This document shows, in pieces, positions 52,094-64,000 of a stretch of 64,000 nt of DNA. The notes below the pieces were generated by a model. The model saw only the letters and a program-made list of their open reading frames with translations. It was not told where the DNA came from and ran no database searches. A program made the position numbers and the translations under genes. This DNA is from Lutjanus erythropterus (taxonomy: Eukaryota > Chordata > Actinopteri > Lutjaniformes > Lutjanidae), in assembly GCA_020091685.1 (NCBI GenBank), contig CM034607.1, positions 35,026,768 through 35,090,767 on the forward strand, in the 5' to 3' direction. The first letter of the stretch is position 1; each line of letters opens with the position of its first letter.

Positions 52094-53994
52094 GACTGCT
52101 GTTTCCTACAACTGTCCCTGGACCGACAGACAGAGAGAGAGAAAACACACACACATGTATTAAAACTTTAGACCTGTACCTGTCAGGGCCTTAACCACCC
52201 GACACAAACTGTTTGAAACCCCTCACACCATAAGAACAGTTTCTTCACATCTGTAGGCAGCTGGACCTGGAGGCTCCATTTCCAGTGCATCTTCACTAAT
52301 CACTTTATTTTGAAAATCCAACTTGCTGCAGCTGCCCAGTGCAGTAGAAGAAAGACAGAGTCAATGAAACTGATCGATGACGACCTTTGATTGTCTAAAC
52401 CTCTTTTGCAGTGTTACTGATAAAGTTGGACTGTGTAACATTTGAAATGAGTAGACGGATGTATCGGCCAACCGATATTATCAGCCTGATATGTGAGGGA
52501 TAATGTACAGTGAGCAGGTCGTTATTGTGAAATAAACCCTGACAGGATGATGCAGGATCAAACATGAAGCAGATCTTTATAGGCAGCATTTTGTTTATTT
52601 GATCATTTTCTTATTTCAGGTTTAAAGTTTTTCTCATTCACTTTGGCTCAATTCTTGAATGATTTTTATTGCACAATCTACACAAGTTTTATCATCTGTT
52701 CGAAAGAGACAGTACAACTGTACTGCACAACAACCACTTGCACATGGCTCACTGATCAAAACTGATGAGCTGATTCTCAGTGAAACTCAAGTTTCTAAAC
52801 ATCCTTTCATTGTTTGAGCTGTCAACTGCAAAACGAACCATTAAATTATCAAAATCTATCAGACATGCATGTATAATACATAAATATTCATGTTATTTTA
52901 TGGCAAATTTTCATTATATGACTACAAGAAAGATCAAAGGTGGATTTTCTGTTCATAGTGAATGTAAACAGGAGTGTAGTTTGGTGTAAACTCAAGTAAA
53001 CTCAGATTATCACGTCTTTGAAATGAGGCTGAGAGTTCATTCATCTATTATCAGATCACTGGATCAATCAATGAGGGGAATAAAGGTGGCTAAACTACTT
53101 TTTCTGTGTAGTACAGCATTATTGACCTTTATCAGTAAACTTTAACTTACTGTTGAAATCTGAATCTAAAGCTCAGAGTGATACACACAGCACTGAACGA
53201 GACTAAACTGACTTTCTTGTATAACACAGTAAACAATGAGTGTCAACATAAAACAGATTCATAAAGATGAAATATTTGCAGGATTGACTGTCATTTTCAT
53301 TCATTTCATTTGTCACTTTTCATTTTGCTGGCACTGGCCGGTTTTATGACACAAAAATTGGTTTTGAAACATGAATAAAATGTTTTGAGTGACTCGGGAC
53401 TTTTTGCACAACTGAAATAAGGTTGTGACAATTGCACTTAGTTTTGAGAAATAAAAATGAGCCAAAACAACTGAAAAAAACTGTAATATATACATTTATT
53501 TTGTTACATTTGTGTTTTTCTACCTGTAATTGACTCATTATTGAGAGTTGGGACAAAACACATTTTAAGGAGGTTTGGATTTTTACTCTTTAATCATGCA
53601 AGGCCTATTTATGATATTGGGCTGTATACATAAAATTTGACTTTACTTGACTTTCACAGGGCGGAAAAGCAAAACCTTTTACACTTCACTTCAGTTTACT
53701 ATGGTACATTTATGAGAAAAAACAACATAAAGCTAAAATGAAGTTTCTAAACAGAAACAAACACAGGAGGTGATGTTTTACTGATGGTGACACTGATGAG
53801 AGCTGCTGACAGTCTGAACGTTAAAACTTCCTGAAGGGACCAGAGACTCTTCCTCACGGTTACAATCAACAAACAAGTTAGTAAAGTTGTATTTGTGTGC
53901 AGACCTCACAAATAAACGGTAAAATCTTCATAATCATCGGTGGAGTGTTTAAAGAAAAGAGAGGGAAAAAGCATGAAATCAAACAGAAACTCAC

Positions 53995-54250
53995 CTGACG
54001 TTTAACTGACGGACAGCTGACCGAGCGGAGACACGACCCCCTCCCCCTGCACAAACACACACAGACACACACAGCCTAAAAAAAACTACTTAATAAATCA
54101 CTCTAATGTCACACTCTGCTGGTTACTGTCTGTCTGAGTCGTTACACTGTCGACGGGGTGATTTTTAGTTACGGCTGAGCCTCACTCGAAGAGAAAAGAA
54201 GTCAAAAAGATGAAGAGCGCAACATTTTTCGAGCCCCACCTGCTAGCTAA
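53995..54250 (-). promoter_or_regulatory. ring1: RING1 5' UTR exon and promoter region
   Basis: On the minus strand a GTGAGT donor at 53994 follows a G+C-richer segment, and an acceptor ggtccag lies about 25 bases before the RING1 start codon at 52093. A non-coding first exon ending at 53995 with a roughly 1.9-kb intron is therefore likely. Its start is not defined. Confidence 0.5.
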
Positions 54251-54259
54251 CATTAGCCG

Positions 54260-57153
54260 TAGCCATCTTCCTTCTTCTTCTCCCCGGAACAAGTCGCTTC
54301 TCCTCGGCTGTCATCGGAACCTTCTCAGCGGCAGTGACCCCCAGCGGCCGGTCAGTGTATTACACCGGGGGGACAGGCTAGATCAGGAGTCTGCGACCTT
54401 TATGATCAAAAGAGACATTTTTGGATCGAAAAACATCTGTCTGGAGCAACTATTGAATTCTCTATTTAACATGAAGACTTGTTTTTTAGATTTTTTTGTT
54501 TTTTGTTTGATTTTTTTGTTTGTTAGACTCAAGAAGACGAGCCACTATCAAAATTTAGAGGAAAAGGCACAGAGCCACATTTTAGTTGATGAAATATCAA
54601 AAGTTTTTCTTGTTATTTGATGTACAGGCTACATATTTTTACAGTTGTACTGCGATATGTACTGCTATAGGTTATTGAGTTTTGAGCCCAACACAAACTC
54701 AAATGTTTTGAAATAAACTGTAAAAAGTTTTAGTTGAATATATTAAAAATTTAACCATCATTCACTTTCACTTGAATTATTTTACTTCATATTTTTTAAA
54801 ATGCAATTTTTGTGGTTTCTAAAAAACTCAACTCTCAAACTTTTAAGTTGATCTAAATAAGAAAAGTAAATTATCTGAACAAAATATTAGTAGTTGGTAA
54901 AACCTAAGAATTTGAGTTGGGCTCAAACCTATAAAAAAAAATTATAGTAGTATGTTACCTTGAATTTTTGAGTTGTCGCATGAAATGAAAATTATTATTA
55001 TTTTTTTAATTATTATTCCCATTTTCTTTTTCCCAGGAAACAGAAAATAGTTTGGACGTGAAGTCTCAGAAATTGCTCGTCTTGATTATTTTGATTAATT
55101 ATGTTATTATTATATTATGTTATTATTATATTATATTATTATGTTGTAATTAATTCTGTTATTAATTCTGCTTTTATTACATATTAATACCCTTGTATGT
55201 TGGGTGAATAGCCTCACATGGGACACTGAGTATGGTGGGTGCACCGCTGTAATAAATAGAATAAAATATGTATTTAGGTTATCACATGGGACTTTTTTCT
55301 TCATAGATTACTTTTACTTTGCTTCCTTTGAGTACAATTTCCTGATTATACTTACATACTTTTCTTAAGTAACATTTTCAAGGCAGGACTTGATCTGAAT
55401 ATTTCCTCCACCACTGTATCACAATAGTTTCAGTTCCAAGGAATGATGTCTATTTATATAACATTATATGTTGTACAAACAGTTTCGGGGAGTGTTGTGT
55501 GTCATCATGAGGGTGTCCCTGGTTAGTTATTATCATGGAATGATGGTTGGAATGTAATACTTACTTTCTAATGAAGTTTGACCTGTGGGCGTCGGCAACA
55601 CGCCTCACTTTGCACCACCCTGACAGAGTTCATCTAATCACCTCAGAGGAACGTTGTCAGACGTTTTCTTTCATCAGCATCATTTCATTTTCACTCGTAA
55701 AACAATACAATAATGTAGGAAATGAAAAATAAATCGTTAACACCCGTTCTTGAGAAATGGCACAAATCATGGCAGACGGAAAAAATGATTAATACTAACA
55801 CTCTTTAAGGATTTATATAAATGAAATATATGTAGTTTATAAAATGTTGGCACTTTAAAGTTGTGTTCCTGATTTCTGTTAATTCTAACAGAGTTTTATA
55901 AAGACATGATTTAATCAGGCATAAAAAGCATTAGCTATACTCTAAGGACCCCTGATTCAGTTCCTGGTTTTCAAAAAGGCAGGAATGCTGCTCAAGCACT
56001 GCTACACTTTATATTTTTAAACAATTAATCAGATGTGTCTCAATCATAACATGTCGACTCTGTAGTCAAAAATCTAAATCAAAGCTAAATAAGAATTATG
56101 GTTTTAAAATGTGTATTTTGTTTAACATTAAGAGACTCTGAGACACTTTAAAAAATAACATGTCTGCTCACCATTCTGCTGTGACATGAAAAAATACTGA
56201 ACCAGTTTGTCATTTCTCATTTAGACTATTTTCTGTTTACTATTTTAGATTATTTAGATACTTTTTAGAGTACTTTCCCAAACGTGGGGAATATGTCCAG
56301 GTTGAAAAATACTAAAGTTTCCATTTAGTTTCCTCTTAAGCAATAAGTTAGGAAAAATAATCTTATTCCAAACTGCTTGCTATCACAAGAATAACCTGGG
56401 TCATCTTGTTTCAGCTCTTCATTGAAGGTACACAATGTTTATATGAGTGAAATATGAAATACTAATATTCAAGGACTCATTAAGCTGTTAAATGAAGCAG
56501 AATGAGGCAGTTCAATGCAGTTATTATTAATTTATTGATTAGACAGTTAGCAAGAATTAAGTTAAGATGCATCTCTCACAACTTTGCAATCACAAACATT
56601 CACAATTTTAAATATTAATAATTAGAGTAAACAATATGATAATAATAATAATAAGATAATTACATAATTTCACACACACACAGTTTTCTTTTATATTGAG
56701 GACTTAATTTAAACGATGAACAGAACTGTGATATATTGCACATAAACACACATTCACAAAGTGTAAGAACAATAACTTGACTTGAAATTAATCTAGAGAT
56801 CATTTTTTGTCAGTTGTGTGATGTACAATGTATCACACACATGCACACAATAAATACGGCAATAAATAGTATAATTTACACCTATTTAAAAGATTAAATA
56901 TCAGCCATGTTTGCCACTGTTACTGATTAGTGACTATTACACTGATGATTACTGCACCCAGAGTTAGAGGACCAGCTGACTCTTCCTTCTCTGACTTTTA
57001 AAAGAAAACTATCAAATTTTCATAATTTAGACATACATGTGATACACTGGAAGTAAACTAATACAATAAAGTAATAAACATGTCTTGTACTGTACACTTA
57101 AGTTCATGAGTTCATCAATCCTGACATGATGATGTAGCTACATGTGTTGCTTT
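54260..57153. other. intergenic, no gene recognised
   Basis: AT-rich DNA between the RING1 promoter and the stop of the alanine-rich gene. The right part should hold the 3' UTR of that gene. Simple ATT-rich tracts occur at 55095-55180 and 56635-56660. No coding or RNA gene was seen. Confidence 0.4.
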
Positions 57154-60100
57154 TTACAGAAGCACTGCAGCTACGACGGCCACTGTGACGGAAATGAGGC
57201 TGATTTTGTTGTTGACTGCATCTGCTGTTGCTGTTGTTGCTGCCGCTTGTCCGGATCCAGCTCCGGCACCTGCTCCAGATCCAGCTCCAGATGCTGTAGT
57301 TGCTGCTGCTGCCGTTGGCGTTGCTGCTGCTGCTCCTGCTGCTGCATTGTTGGAGGACGTTTTTGACACCGCCGCTTCTGCTGCTGATGCTGCTACGCCG
57401 GCGGCTGCCGCTGCCGCCTGTGATGTTGATGCCAGTGCTGCTGCAAGGCCTGCTGCGTTCTGTGCTGATGTTGCTGACAATGCCTCTTTTGCGGTTTCTG
57501 CAGCTGCTTTTGCAGCCATTCCTGTTGCTTGTGCCATCTCTGCCAACATTCGTGCATCTGCAATGGATTCACGGTCTGCTGCTGTGGACCCTGCACTGTC
57601 TGACAGGATTCCCTGTAATTCTTCCGCTGCTTCAGCCGATTCTGTGGCCACTGTTTTGGCGGCTTCAACAGCTTCTGACACAATTTCTGCTGTTGCTTTT
57701 TTAGATGCTGCCATTCTCACCGCTTTTGCTGCTGTGTTTGCTGCATTGCCTGTTTTAAATGCTGCTGCAGCTATTTGTGTGTTTCGTAGCGCTAAGCTGG
57801 CTGGTGATGCTGCTGCTGCTTGCTTTGCTGCTTGCCATGCTGCATCTGATGCTTCAGCTGCTTTTTCTGCTGCCTCTGCTGCCATTTCCACTGTTCCCAC
57901 TCCATCTGCAAGTAACTTGGCAGCCACCGCTGCTGCTTTTGAAGCTTTTGCTGCTTCTTCTGCTGCTTTGGATGCCTCTGGCCCAGCAGCTGCTGCTGCT
58001 GTTGAGGCCGCTGCCGCTGCCGCCGCTGCAGCCGCTGTCGACCCAACCACTGCTGATTGTTGTGCTTTAGTCGTGTTTGGTGCTGATGCTTCTGCTGGAT
58101 TTGCAGCAGTTGGTCTTGGTGTTACATTTGCAGCTGTGTTTGGCAGTGAACCTTCTGCTGCGTTTGCTGCTGCTTCTGCAGCTCTTGCTGCAGCCTTTGC
58201 TGCTGATGTCATCAGTTTTGGGTTCGTTGCTGCTGCAGCCTCTGGAACTGTTTCTGCTGTAATGGCCGTCGCCTCTGCCATCTGTGCCACTGCTTCTGCT
58301 ACTCCTATTGCTGATTTTGTTGCTTCTGTCATTTCTTCTTCTTTTTCTGCAGTGGCTGCTGACAATGTCTTTAATGCACCTTCTGCTGCCTCTGCCAGTG
58401 TTTTCGCAGCTTCTGCAGTTGCTGTGATTGCTTCTGGAGTTGCTGTTTTGGAAGCTGCCTTCGTTGCTGCTGTAGCTGCTTTTCTTGCTGCCACTGCTGC
58501 TTCTGATGATGCCTGTGCTATCTGTGCTGCTTCTCGTGCTGTCGATGGTGGTGCTTCTACTGCTGCTTGAATTGCTGCAAGTGCTACTGCTTCTGCTGCT
58601 TCTGCAGCACTTACGGCTGCTTTTGCTGCCAGTGTTGGTGTTGCCTTTCCTTCTGCTAACAATGTGGCTGCTCGAGCTGCTGCTTGTGCTTCTTTTACTG
58701 CAGCTTCTACTTCTTTGGATGTCGTTCCAGCGGCTGCTGCTGTTGTGGCTGCTACTGCGGTTGCTGCTGCTGCTGTGGATGTCATTACTGCTGTGGTTTC
58801 TTCTCCTGTGGCTGCTAGTGCTGTTGCTGTTGCTTCAGCAGTTGGTGGCACTGTGGATGAACTGATACCTGCATTTGGGAGCGCAGCTTTTGCTCCTGTT
58901 GCTGCTGCTGCTGTGGCCTTTGCTGCTGCTTCCATTGTTCTTGTCACATTCTGTGTTGCTGCAGCTGCAGTTGCTGCTGATGCTGTCAATGCCGTTGCCT
59001 CTGCCATTTTAGCCACTGACTGAGCTGCTGACATTGATATACGTGCCGCTGCTGCTGTTGGCTCAGTAGTGGATGATATTTTTGCTTCAAATATCTTTGC
59101 TGCCTCTCTTGATTTTTCAGCCACTTTTTTTATAGCTTTGGCAGCTTCTGTGATCGCTGCTGGTTTTCCTGAGGCAGCCATTGCTGCTGCTGCTGCTGCT
59201 TCTTTGGCGGCATCTGCTGCTAATAATGCTGCAATTGGTAGTTGTGCAACTGCATCTGTTTTCGATGCTGGTGCTGTTTTTGCTTCTTGCTCTGCTGCTT
59301 CTGCTGCTTCCTTGGCGAGTTGGGCAGCTTTTGTTGCTGCTTCTGCTGCAGATGTTGCTGGTTGTTTTCCTGTTGCTACTAATGTGATGACCTTGGCTGC
59401 TTCTTCTGCAGCGTTCATTGCTTTTTCTGCGGCAGGAGATGATGTTGCTCCAGCTGCTGTTGAGGTGGCTGCGGCTGCTGCAGCTGCTGTAGAAGCTGCT
59501 GCTACAGCTGCAGAAGCAGATGATGCTGTCATTTTGACGACCGCTGTTGGTGCCAGTGTTGCAGGGACTGTTATGGCTGCTGTTGTTGTTGTTGCTGGCA
59601 TTGCTGCTGCTGCAGCCAGTGCTGCTGCTTTTTTTACTGCACTTATTGCCTCTTTCACTTTTTCTTTGGAAAGTGCTGTCTTTTCAGCTGCTGTCCCTCC
59701 TGTTGCTGCAGCTGCCTCTGCTGCTGTTTCTGCTGCTGTCATGGCTTTGTTTGCAGTTTCAGCTGCCAGAGCTGCTGCTTTCTCAGCTTCATCTATTGCT
59801 AATTGAAGTGCGGCTGGTGGTGTTGGTCCCATGGCTGCTGCTTTAAGTATTGCTTTTAGTTCTTCTGCTGCTTCCTCTGCTTCCTTCGCAGCTGTTTTTG
59901 CAGCTCTTATTGCAGCTTCTGCAGTTTCTGGTGTTATTTCTGATGCTTGAATGTTTGCTGCTAATCTTGCTGCTGTTGCCGCTGATTTTGCTGCTCCTGC
60001 AGCTTTTATTGATGCTGCCAGGGTTTTCTCTGCTAATGCTGCTAATGCTTCAGGTGCTGCTGTGGCTGCTTGGATTGCTGCTGTTGCAGCTGCTGTTGCA

Positions 60101-60242
60101 GCATCAGCTGCATCTGTTGCTGCTTGTGCTGCTTCTTTTGGTGATGCTTTCCCATCTGTTAATGCTGCAGCAGCATCAGCTGCTGCTTGAGCAGCTAGTG
60201 AAGCATTTTTTGCAGTTTCTGATGTTTGTCCTACAGTGGCTC

Positions 60243-60275
<33 letters not shown>

Positions 60276-62251
60276 TGGCTGCAGCTGTTGCTGCTGTGGC
60301 TGAGGCTGTTGCTGCTGCTGCTGCTGATTGTAGTGTTGATGATGCATTTGTTGTGATTGACTGATTGCCCATCATTGTTGCTGCTGCTGCTGTGGTTGTT
60401 GCTGGAGCTGTAGGTTCTGGAGGAATAGCTGCTGCTACAGCAGCTGCAGCTGTTATTGCATTTCCAGCAGCTGTTGCTGCCATTGCTGCTGTTGTTGCTT
60501 CTTCAGCTGATTCAGCTGCTTGTGTTGTATTTTCAGCTCTTGCAGCTTCTGCTGCCATTTTTGCTTTAGTTGCTGTTTCCGCTGCCATTTCTGCTGCTCT
60601 TTCTGCTGCTGCAATTGATAATTGCATCAGTTCAGTTTCTTCAGGTGTGAGATCTTTGGCTGCTTTTAATGCTGCTTGTATTGCTGCTAGAGCTCTTTTT
60701 GCAGCATCTGCTGCCTCTGCTGCCTCTCTTTCAGCTGCTTCTGCATCTTCTGGTGTTACTGCAGATGCAGCCTTTGCTGCTGCCTCTGCTGCTTTAATTG
60801 CTGCATCTGATGCATTTGATGAGGCTTCTGCGATCTTCTCTGCCACTTCTGCTGTTGATCCTGGTGCAGTTTCAGCTGCTTGTTTTGCTGCATTTGTTGC
60901 AGCTTTGGCCGCTTCTGCTGCTTTCTTTGCTAGTTCTGCTGCCACGTTTGGTGATAGCGATCCATTCATTACTGCTGCTGAAGCTAATGCTGCTTGATGT
61001 GCAGCAGCAGCAGCAGCTTCTGCAGCTGCAGCTGCTGCTTCAGCGGCAGGTCCAGAAGTGACTGCGGCTGTTGTTGCTGCTGTTGTTGCTGCTGCTGAAG
61101 CTATCGCTGCTGCAGCTGCTGTTGCGGCTGCTGTTGTCATTGGGGCAGATGTATTTACTGTTGGAGCCATTATCATTGTTGTTGCAGTAGGTTCTTCAGA
61201 TGTTGCCGCAGAAATTGCTGCTGCTACAGCAGCTGCAGCTGTTGCTGCATTTCCAGCAGCTGTTGCTGTCATTGCTGCTGTTGTTGCTTCTTCAGCTGAT
61301 TCAGCTGCTTGTGTTGTATTTTCAGCTCTTGCAGCTTCTGCTGCCATTTTTGCTTTAGTTGCTGTTTCCGCTGCCATTTCTGCTGCTCTTTCTGCTGCTG
61401 CAATTGATAATTGCATCAGTTCAGTTTCTTCAGGTGTGAGATCTTTGGCTGCTTTTAATGCTGCTTGTATTGCGGCTAGAGCTCTTTGTGCAGCATCTGC
61501 TGCCTCTGCTGCTTCTGCTGCAGCTGCCTCTGCATCTTCTGGTGTTACTGCAGATGCAGCCTTTGCTGCTGCCTCTGCTGCTTTAATTGCTGCATCTGAT
61601 GCATTTGATGAGGCCTCTGTGATCTTCTCTGCCACTTCTGCTGTTGATCCTGGTGCAGTTTCAGCTGCTTGTTTTGCTGCATTTGTTGCAGCTTTGGCCG
61701 CCTCTGCTGCTTTCTTTGCTAGTTCTGCTGCCATGTTTGGTGATAGCGATCCATTCATTACTGCTGCTGAAGCTAATGCTGCTTGATGTGCAGCAGCAGC
61801 AGCAGCTTCTGCAGCTGCAGCTGCTGCTTCAGCGGCAGGTCCAGACGTGGCCGCGGCTGTTGTTGCGGCTGTTGTTGCTGCTGCTGAGGCTATCGCTGCT
61901 GCAGCTGCTGTCGCTGCTGCTGTCATGCTTGCTGCAGTTGCTGCTGCTGGTGGTCCTGTTGTTGTTGCTTCAGATGTTGTCGGGGCGGGTGCAGGTATTG
62001 TCGGGGCCATTATTGCTCTTCGTGGACACCTCAGTTTGAGGCTTCCTTCAGCAGGCTGGCTGTTGGATGCTATTTTAATTTAAGAGTTTGGTCAGAAATA
62101 AATCATTTATTGTCATTTAGTCATGATTTCCTTTTTAAATATGAAATTAGTACTCACCCATAAGCATAAGGATAACGATAAAAGTCTTGATGATCATTGT
62201 GATCGGCTTCTGTTCTCCTCCGCTTTCTCTCCCAAAACTATGCCTGATCAT
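57154..62251 (-). CDS. giant alanine-rich repeat protein, secreted and probably GPI-anchored (about 1,650 aa)
   Basis: Two coding exons on the minus strand: 62251-62158 and 62069-57154, joined in phase across a GTGAGT donor and an AAAATAG acceptor. The second ATG (62197) starts MIIKTFIVILMLMGASN, a clean signal peptide; the first ATG (62251) would add 18 residues. The 4.9-kb last exon is one open frame of roughly 60 percent alanine. It holds about six repeats of some 260 residues, each a Thr/Ala/Pro-rich linker followed by amphipathic Ala-Glu-Lys helices broken by short Pro/Gly/Ser turns. Examples are MNGSLSPN, APGST and VTPEDAE. N-glycosylation motifs recur, and the only cysteine is near residue 28 of the mature part. 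The C-terminus, NNKISLISVTVAVVAAVLL, is a typical GPI-attachment signal. The function is unknown. A helical, glycosylated surface or secreted coat is an inference; a type I antifreeze resemblance is compositional only. Confidence 0.8.
60424..61926 (-). repeat. recent in-frame tandem duplication (789-bp period)
   Basis: The segments near 60424-61137 and 61213-61926 are nearly identical in DNA at a constant offset of 789 bases (263 codons). They correspond to the first two protein repeats of the alanine-rich gene. The other four repeats are much more diverged. Confidence 0.85.
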
Positions 62252-63458
62252 CTCCTGTAAGAAAATAAAAAATAGTAGAAAAGAGATTTTTAAAATCTGT
62301 ATATCTGATAACAACAACAGTTGAATGTGGACACTTGCACATTTACAGTGATGTTTATCAATCTGCATAGTCCACAAATAAATAAATAAATTTTTAAATA
62401 TAATGTAATTATTCAATCTGTAAATGCAGCCACACCCAACACAAAAAGGTCAATAGCCAAGTAGAGTGACCTTTCCGAAATTTATTGGTGCTATTGATTC
62501 ATATTATCAGCTCAAAACATTGTACTTTACTCTAAGAATCCCAATGGAAACAATTTTCGGTACAAACCACAGGGAGGAAAACAAACAGTAACAGATTCTA
62601 ATATTTTTCAGGTCCTTTAGGCCTGATAAATATTCAACCAAATGCTGAAGGAACAGTTAGAGAGAGTGGAGTTGACACGCCTGTTAGCTCTGATTTTGCA
62701 TTACAACTTTGGATGGTGTCAAAGATTTTTGTAAAACCTGATAAAAATGCTCAGAGGAAAACAAAATTCCAAACAGACTGAAACTCCATTAACAAAAACA
62801 TTCATTTTAATTGACTGAACAGAGGAGTTGCTGTTCTGTTGCTGCCTCAATTGCTTAGTTTGTTTATGTTATTGTGTGACTTTGATGAATCTGAACTAAC
62901 CCTTTAATACACAATAACACAAAGAAACTAACCAGTGGAGGCAGCAGAAAACCAGCAACCTTCATGTTCTGTGAGTTAAAATGATTAAAAGCAATATTTG
63001 ACTTATAAAACAGCACTTTCCCATTGGAAAAATCTGTCTGACAGCGAGGTAAAGTGATGAAAATATTCTAAATAAGTATATTTAAACTGACATTGATATT
63101 TTTAGGTGTCTTAGGTGTCTAAAACCCAAACTATCCCTTTAAACACAACAACTATAAACATTTTTTAAAAGTAAAAATAAAATTATATAATAAAAATAAA
63201 AATAAAATAATATTTTTTCTCCACAATAATATGGACCACATGTTAAGTCACAAAATTAAAGTAGTAAATGTGTCCACTAAATTAAAGGGAAATTTGAAAT
63301 TTTATCTCTTTCCTCTAGTTTTATCACCTACTTAGACAATTATACATGTATATAAAAATGAAATAAAATTAAAATATAATTGATAAATCATAAAAACGTA
63401 TTTAATCAGAGAAGAATTTAAAGTGAAAGTGATTTTAAATGGTCAGTGAAGTACTCAC

Positions 63459-63564
63459 TTGACTGATGAAGTGAGGTGATGCTGTTGTTTCCTCGCAGTA
63501 TCTCTCTTCTTCTTGAGTTTGTCTTGCGCTCTGTGGTCTCTCGGTCTCCTCTGCCTCCTATATA
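63459..63564 (-). promoter_or_regulatory. TATA box and 5' UTR exon of the alanine-rich gene
   Basis: On the minus strand TATATA (63564-63559) in gtgtatatag lies about 100 bases before a GTGAGT donor (exon end 63459). The next exon starts at 62254 after tcttacag, three bases before the first ATG. This suggests a TATA-driven non-coding first exon of about 70 bases. The transcription start is inferred. Confidence 0.55.
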
Positions 63565-63907
63565 CACAAACACAATCAACGTCAAACAGATGACTAATTA
63601 ATAGTAATGATCAGTTATAGATTTCCACTCCCATATTAAAGTGTTTCCTTTTTATTTTCAGATGATGATGATGCTGATTGATGTGTGGGATGTGAAACTT
63701 GTTGAGTGACATTTCATGACATTGTGACACTGCAACTAGTTATTAAGAACTGTATTGTTTATTTAATATTGATAATACCTTTATGGGCTAATACATGTGT
63801 TCAAGTTTGGAACTAGCCCTTTTCTTTAGAACCAGGCCATTGTGACGCCCTGCTGGGCGTTTTTTCAGTTGATGTAATATATTTTGTAGAAAACTGAGGG
63901 AAGAAAC

Positions 63908-63910
<3 letters not shown>

Positions 63911-63964
<54 letters not shown>
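63911..63964. repeat. (TG)n microsatellite
   Basis: A perfect TG run of about 27 units in the upstream flank of the alanine-rich gene. Confidence 0.95.
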
Positions 63965-63968
<4 letters not shown>

Positions 63969-64000
63969 ATTGTAGGCTCTGCATTTCTAAATTTGCATCC

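Noticed and set aside
57185-62083. Several long plus-strand open frames (up to 461 residues) opposite the alanine-rich gene
   Set aside because: They are Ala- or Leu-rich because the complement of GCN-rich codons is also open. They have no signal, splice sites or promoter of their own, while the minus strand has all of these.
57154-62251. Type I antifreeze (Maxi-like) protein
   Set aside because: The similarity is alanine content only. The units are about 260 residues with charged helices and Pro/Gly turns, without a regular 11-residue threonine ice-binding pattern that I can see.

Overview
This is nuclear DNA of a ray-finned fish, most likely a percomorph teleost. Its genes are split by introns with canonical vertebrate splice sites. 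It carries long CA/TG microsatellites and hAT-type miniature elements. VPS52, RPS18 and RING1 lie close together; in human these three lie in the extended MHC class II region, so I read the window as part of a teleost MHC-linked block. No viral, bacterial or plasmid sequence was recognised.

Layout, left to right. At 1-553 (+) is the 3' end of an inhibitory-type receptor gene whose cytoplasmic tail carries two ITIM-like motifs; it is preceded by a 26-bp minisatellite. At 5710-7359 (+) is a two-exon gene for a 280-residue protein with a PARP/ADP-ribosyltransferase-like C-terminal half, behind a textbook interferon response element. At 10919-14305 (-) is a single V-type Ig-domain membrane protein with almost no cytoplasmic tail. 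At 15351-21765 (+) is a seven-exon, two-Ig-domain protein whose C-terminus looks like a GPI-anchor signal; an exact ISRE lies upstream. Repeat-rich intergenic DNA fills about 21.8-26.7 kb. At 26690-39380 (-) is a complete 20-exon VPS52 (724 residues by my exon joining), with two introns that carry minor-spliceosome (U12) signals. A short divergent promoter with an exact TCTCGCGAGA palindrome leads to RPS18 at 39701-44274 (+), which is complete at 152 residues. At 48658-52093 (-) is RING1 (415 residues, six coding exons), with an unusual polyglutamine/polyproline tail. At 57154-62251 (-) is a very large alanine-rich repeat protein (about 1,650 residues) with a predicted signal peptide and GPI-type C-terminus.

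Functionally there are two groups. VPS52 (GARP/EARP tethering), RPS18 (small ribosomal subunit) and RING1 (Polycomb PRC1) are housekeeping MHC-linked anchors. The first 22 kb is an immune cluster of Ig-type surface receptors plus an ADP-ribosyltransferase-fold protein, two of them with interferon-type promoter motifs. The alanine-rich gene next to RING1 matches no family I know and is the best candidate for something undescribed.

Exon boundaries were joined by hand using GT-AG (or U12) signals and reading-frame phase. All complete genes stay open through every junction. Nothing was checked against a database.
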